A DNA stretch of 64,000 nucleotides from Veillonella parvula (GTDB lineage: Bacteria > Bacillota > Negativicutes > Veillonellales > Veillonellaceae), in the NCBI RefSeq assembly GCF_902810435.1, contig NZ_LR778174.1, forward strand, positions 1,227,501 through 1,291,500, written 5' to 3'. Of the stretch, positions 62,811 to 64,000 are shown one piece after another (the stretch's first letter is position 1; the number at the start of each line of letters is the position of its first letter). The position numbers and the translations under genes were made by a program. Under the pieces are notes generated by a model, which was not told the origin of the DNA, searched no databases, and saw only the letters and a list, made by a program, of their open reading frames with translations.

Positions 62811-63788
62811 TTAAATCATAGTCGCCTTGTTCATCAAATCCTCTGGTAAGGTGATGCCCAATTTTTCTAATTTATCTTTCCCCACAACTAATTTAAATTC
62901 TTTCTGCATTTCGATAGGCATGTCTTCAACTTTAGCTTCGCCAGTTAAAATTTTTGCTGCCATCAAGCCTGTTTGGTAACCAAGCTTGTAGTAATCTACA
63001 GACAAGGACATAACGGCTCCACCTTTCACGTGGTTATCTTCACCGCCAAATACAGGAATTTTTGCTGGGTCGGTAATAGCTACGAGATTGCTCATAGCAG
63101 AAGCTACAACATTATCTGTTGGTACATATACAGCATCTACACGTTGAGATACGAGGTTTTGTGCCGCTTGTTGAATATCATTTACATTAGAAACTGTAAC
63201 TTCTTCAACTTTAATTCCTTTTGTAGCCGCATAAGCTTTCATCTTCTCCACTTGAATTTGAGAATTTACTTCGCTAGAGCTATAAATAGTGCCAATTGTT
63301 TTCGCATTCGGCATTACTTGTAAAATTAAATCTACTTGTTGCTCTACTGGATTCATGTCGGATGTACCAGACACATTACCGCCAGGTTTTTGATTAGATT
63401 TAACAAGTTTAGCTGCCTCGTAATCAGTAATAGCTGTACCTAAGATTGGAATATCATGAGTTGCATTCGCCATGGATTGAGCCGCTGGCGTAGCAATTGC
63501 TAAAATCAAGTTTTTCCGATCGGATACGAAACGCTGCGCAATGCTATTCAAATTAGATTGATCAGCTTGCGCATTTTGTTGATCAAAAGTAATCTTTTCT
63601 GCTAAACCTTTTTCTTTTAGCGCATCAACAAAACCCTTATTTGCCGCATCTAATGCAGGATGCTCTACCAATTGTACAACACCAACTTTGTATTCACCAT
63701 TCGATATAGTTCCATTTGAGCCACAGCCTGTAAACGCCATTAGTGCTGCCGCCGTGAGCGCTAGGGCAATACCTTTTTTTAAGTTCAT
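62811..63788 (-). CDS. ABC importer substrate-binding lipoprotein, first copy
   Basis: A 325-residue PF04392-type binding protein with a lipoprotein signal peptide (lipobox FTGC, C22). The core is VGVVQLVEHPALDAANKGFVDALKEKG (about 35-61), QQNAQADQSNLNSIAQRFVSDR, TAITDYEAAKLVKSNQKPGGNVSGTSDMNPVE and SVDYYKLGYQTGLMAAKIL (about 264-282). First gene of the operon and followed after 24 nt by a paralog. The pair probably arose by duplication; two binding proteins may widen the ligand range of one transporter. Confidence 0.9.
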   Translation of the reverse strand: MNLKKGIALALTAAALMAFTGCGSNGTISNGEYKVGVVQLVEHPALDAANKGFVDALKEKGLAEKITFDQQNAQADQSNLNSIAQRFVSDRKNLILAIATPAAQSMANATHDIPILGTAITDYEAAKLVKSNQKPGGNVSGTSDMNPVEQQVDLILQVMPNAKTIGTIYSSSEVNSQIQVEKMKAYAATKGIKVEEVTVSNVNDIQQAAQNLVSQRVDAVYVPTDNVVASAMSNLVAITDPAKIPVFGGEDNHVKGGAVMSLSVDYYKLGYQTGLMAAKILTGEAKVEDMPIEMQKEFKLVVGKDKLEKLGITLPEDLMNKATMI

Positions 63789-63827
63789 GGGGATTTCCTT
63801 CCTATCTGCAAAGATTATAATACTTTT

Positions 63828-63856
63828 ATTATAAACAAATTTATCTACTACATCAA
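63828..63856 (-). promoter_or_regulatory. Promoter of the two-binding-protein ABC operon
   Basis: -35 TTGATG (851-856), 17-nt spacer, perfect -10 TATAAT (828-833), about 40 nt before the first gene. Confidence 0.8.
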
Positions 63857-63861
63857 TGTAG
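63848..63861. promoter_or_regulatory. Palindromic operator candidate overlapping the -35 box
   Basis: CTACAT CA ATGTAG, a perfect 6+6 inverted repeat with 2-nt centre, covering the -35 element of the ABC operon promoter. Position and symmetry suit a repressor site; the regulator is unknown. Confidence 0.55.
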
Positions 63862-63917
63862 CAGGTTAAAGTATTTTATTTTTTATATATGCGAAAATAA
63901 AATAAGAAATCCACCTA

Positions 63918-64000
63918 TTAATCTAACGATGCTAACATATCCTCAGTCAATTCATTTGCCGCTAAAATATAGTCCTTAAGAGTTCCTTTGTCGAGAGCGA
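63918..64000 (-). CDS. C-terminal end of an unknown gene, cut by window edge
   Basis: Open reading frame from the window edge to TAA at 63918-63920 giving the last 26 residues (ending LTEDMLASLD). The tail is acidic and helical. Too short for identification. It is the gene preceding the ABC operon; I see no terminator in the 60 nt after it. Confidence 0.5.
   Translation of the reverse strand, partial: ALDKGTLKDYILAANELTEDMLASLD

Overview
The window reads as chromosomal DNA of a low-GC (roughly 38-40 % by eye) diderm Firmicute, most likely a Veillonella or close Negativicutes relative. This rests on recognisable proteins and gene order (DUF5693-CsaB next to a DUF2993 lipid-binding protein, comFC/hpf/secA/prfB synteny, the ftsE-ftsX-M23-S41 block, the rimP-nusA-rnpM-infB-rbfA block); no rRNA is present to prove it. 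No phage, insertion sequence, CRISPR array or obvious defence island is seen. Almost everything is transcribed leftwards (minus strand); only three genes (an HD-GYP protein, rpsT and a Pnkp-like RNA-repair protein) point right.

Layout. 1-330: C-terminally cut DUF523 gene. 437-910: five-tRNA operon (transcribed Asp-Phe-Gly-Cys-Leu) with a textbook promoter and terminator. 913-22832: a very compact leftward run covering peptide-chain release (prfB), envelope lipid and polymer functions (DUF2993, DUF5693, csaB), a split transketolase, division and wall remodelling (ftsE, ftsX, M23 hydrolase, S41 protease), ribosome assembly (obgE, yhbY, rsfS), proline synthesis (proB, proA), NAD synthesis (nadD, yqeK), an LCP protein, an S1 protein, potassium uptake (trkA, trkH) and an MBL hydrolase. 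22953-26574: secA, long-form hpf and a cold-shock gene, each with its own terminator or promoter. 27092-29288: amino-acid ABC importer with its own promoter. 29506-29774: a structured, independently transcribed ncRNA between comFC and hpf, best explained as a raiA-motif RNA. 30192-30794: rightward HD-GYP gene. 30836-42286: the rimP-nusA-rnpM-ylxQ-infB-rbfA-nrnA-truB-ribF-aroQ/K-recD2-comFC transcription unit. 42549-47197: unknown protein, lytic transglycosylase, coaE, polA. 47465-50071: rightward rpsT and the kinase-phosphatase-ligase protein. 50187-56893: purine salvage (ade, NCS2 permease, deoB), NUDIX hydrolase, methyltransferase. 57039-59943: dut, pnp, rpsO. 60114-63788: ABC importer with two tandem paralogous lipoprotein binding proteins. 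63918-64000: tail of an unknown gene.

How it fits together. Most genes are growth housekeeping: translation initiation, termination, hibernation and ribosome maturation; RNA decay and repair; secretion; division; and nucleotide, proline, NAD, FAD and shikimate metabolism. Points I would look at twice: the prfB programmed frameshift site, which carries UAA instead of the usual UGA; the ncRNA between comFC and hpf; the Pnkp-like trifunctional RNA-repair protein with no Hen1 beside it; a 49-residue membrane protein exactly overlapping proA and nadD; a chorismate mutase-shikimate kinase fusion; and TTG starts with strong Shine-Dalgarno sequences on prfB, secA and rpsT.
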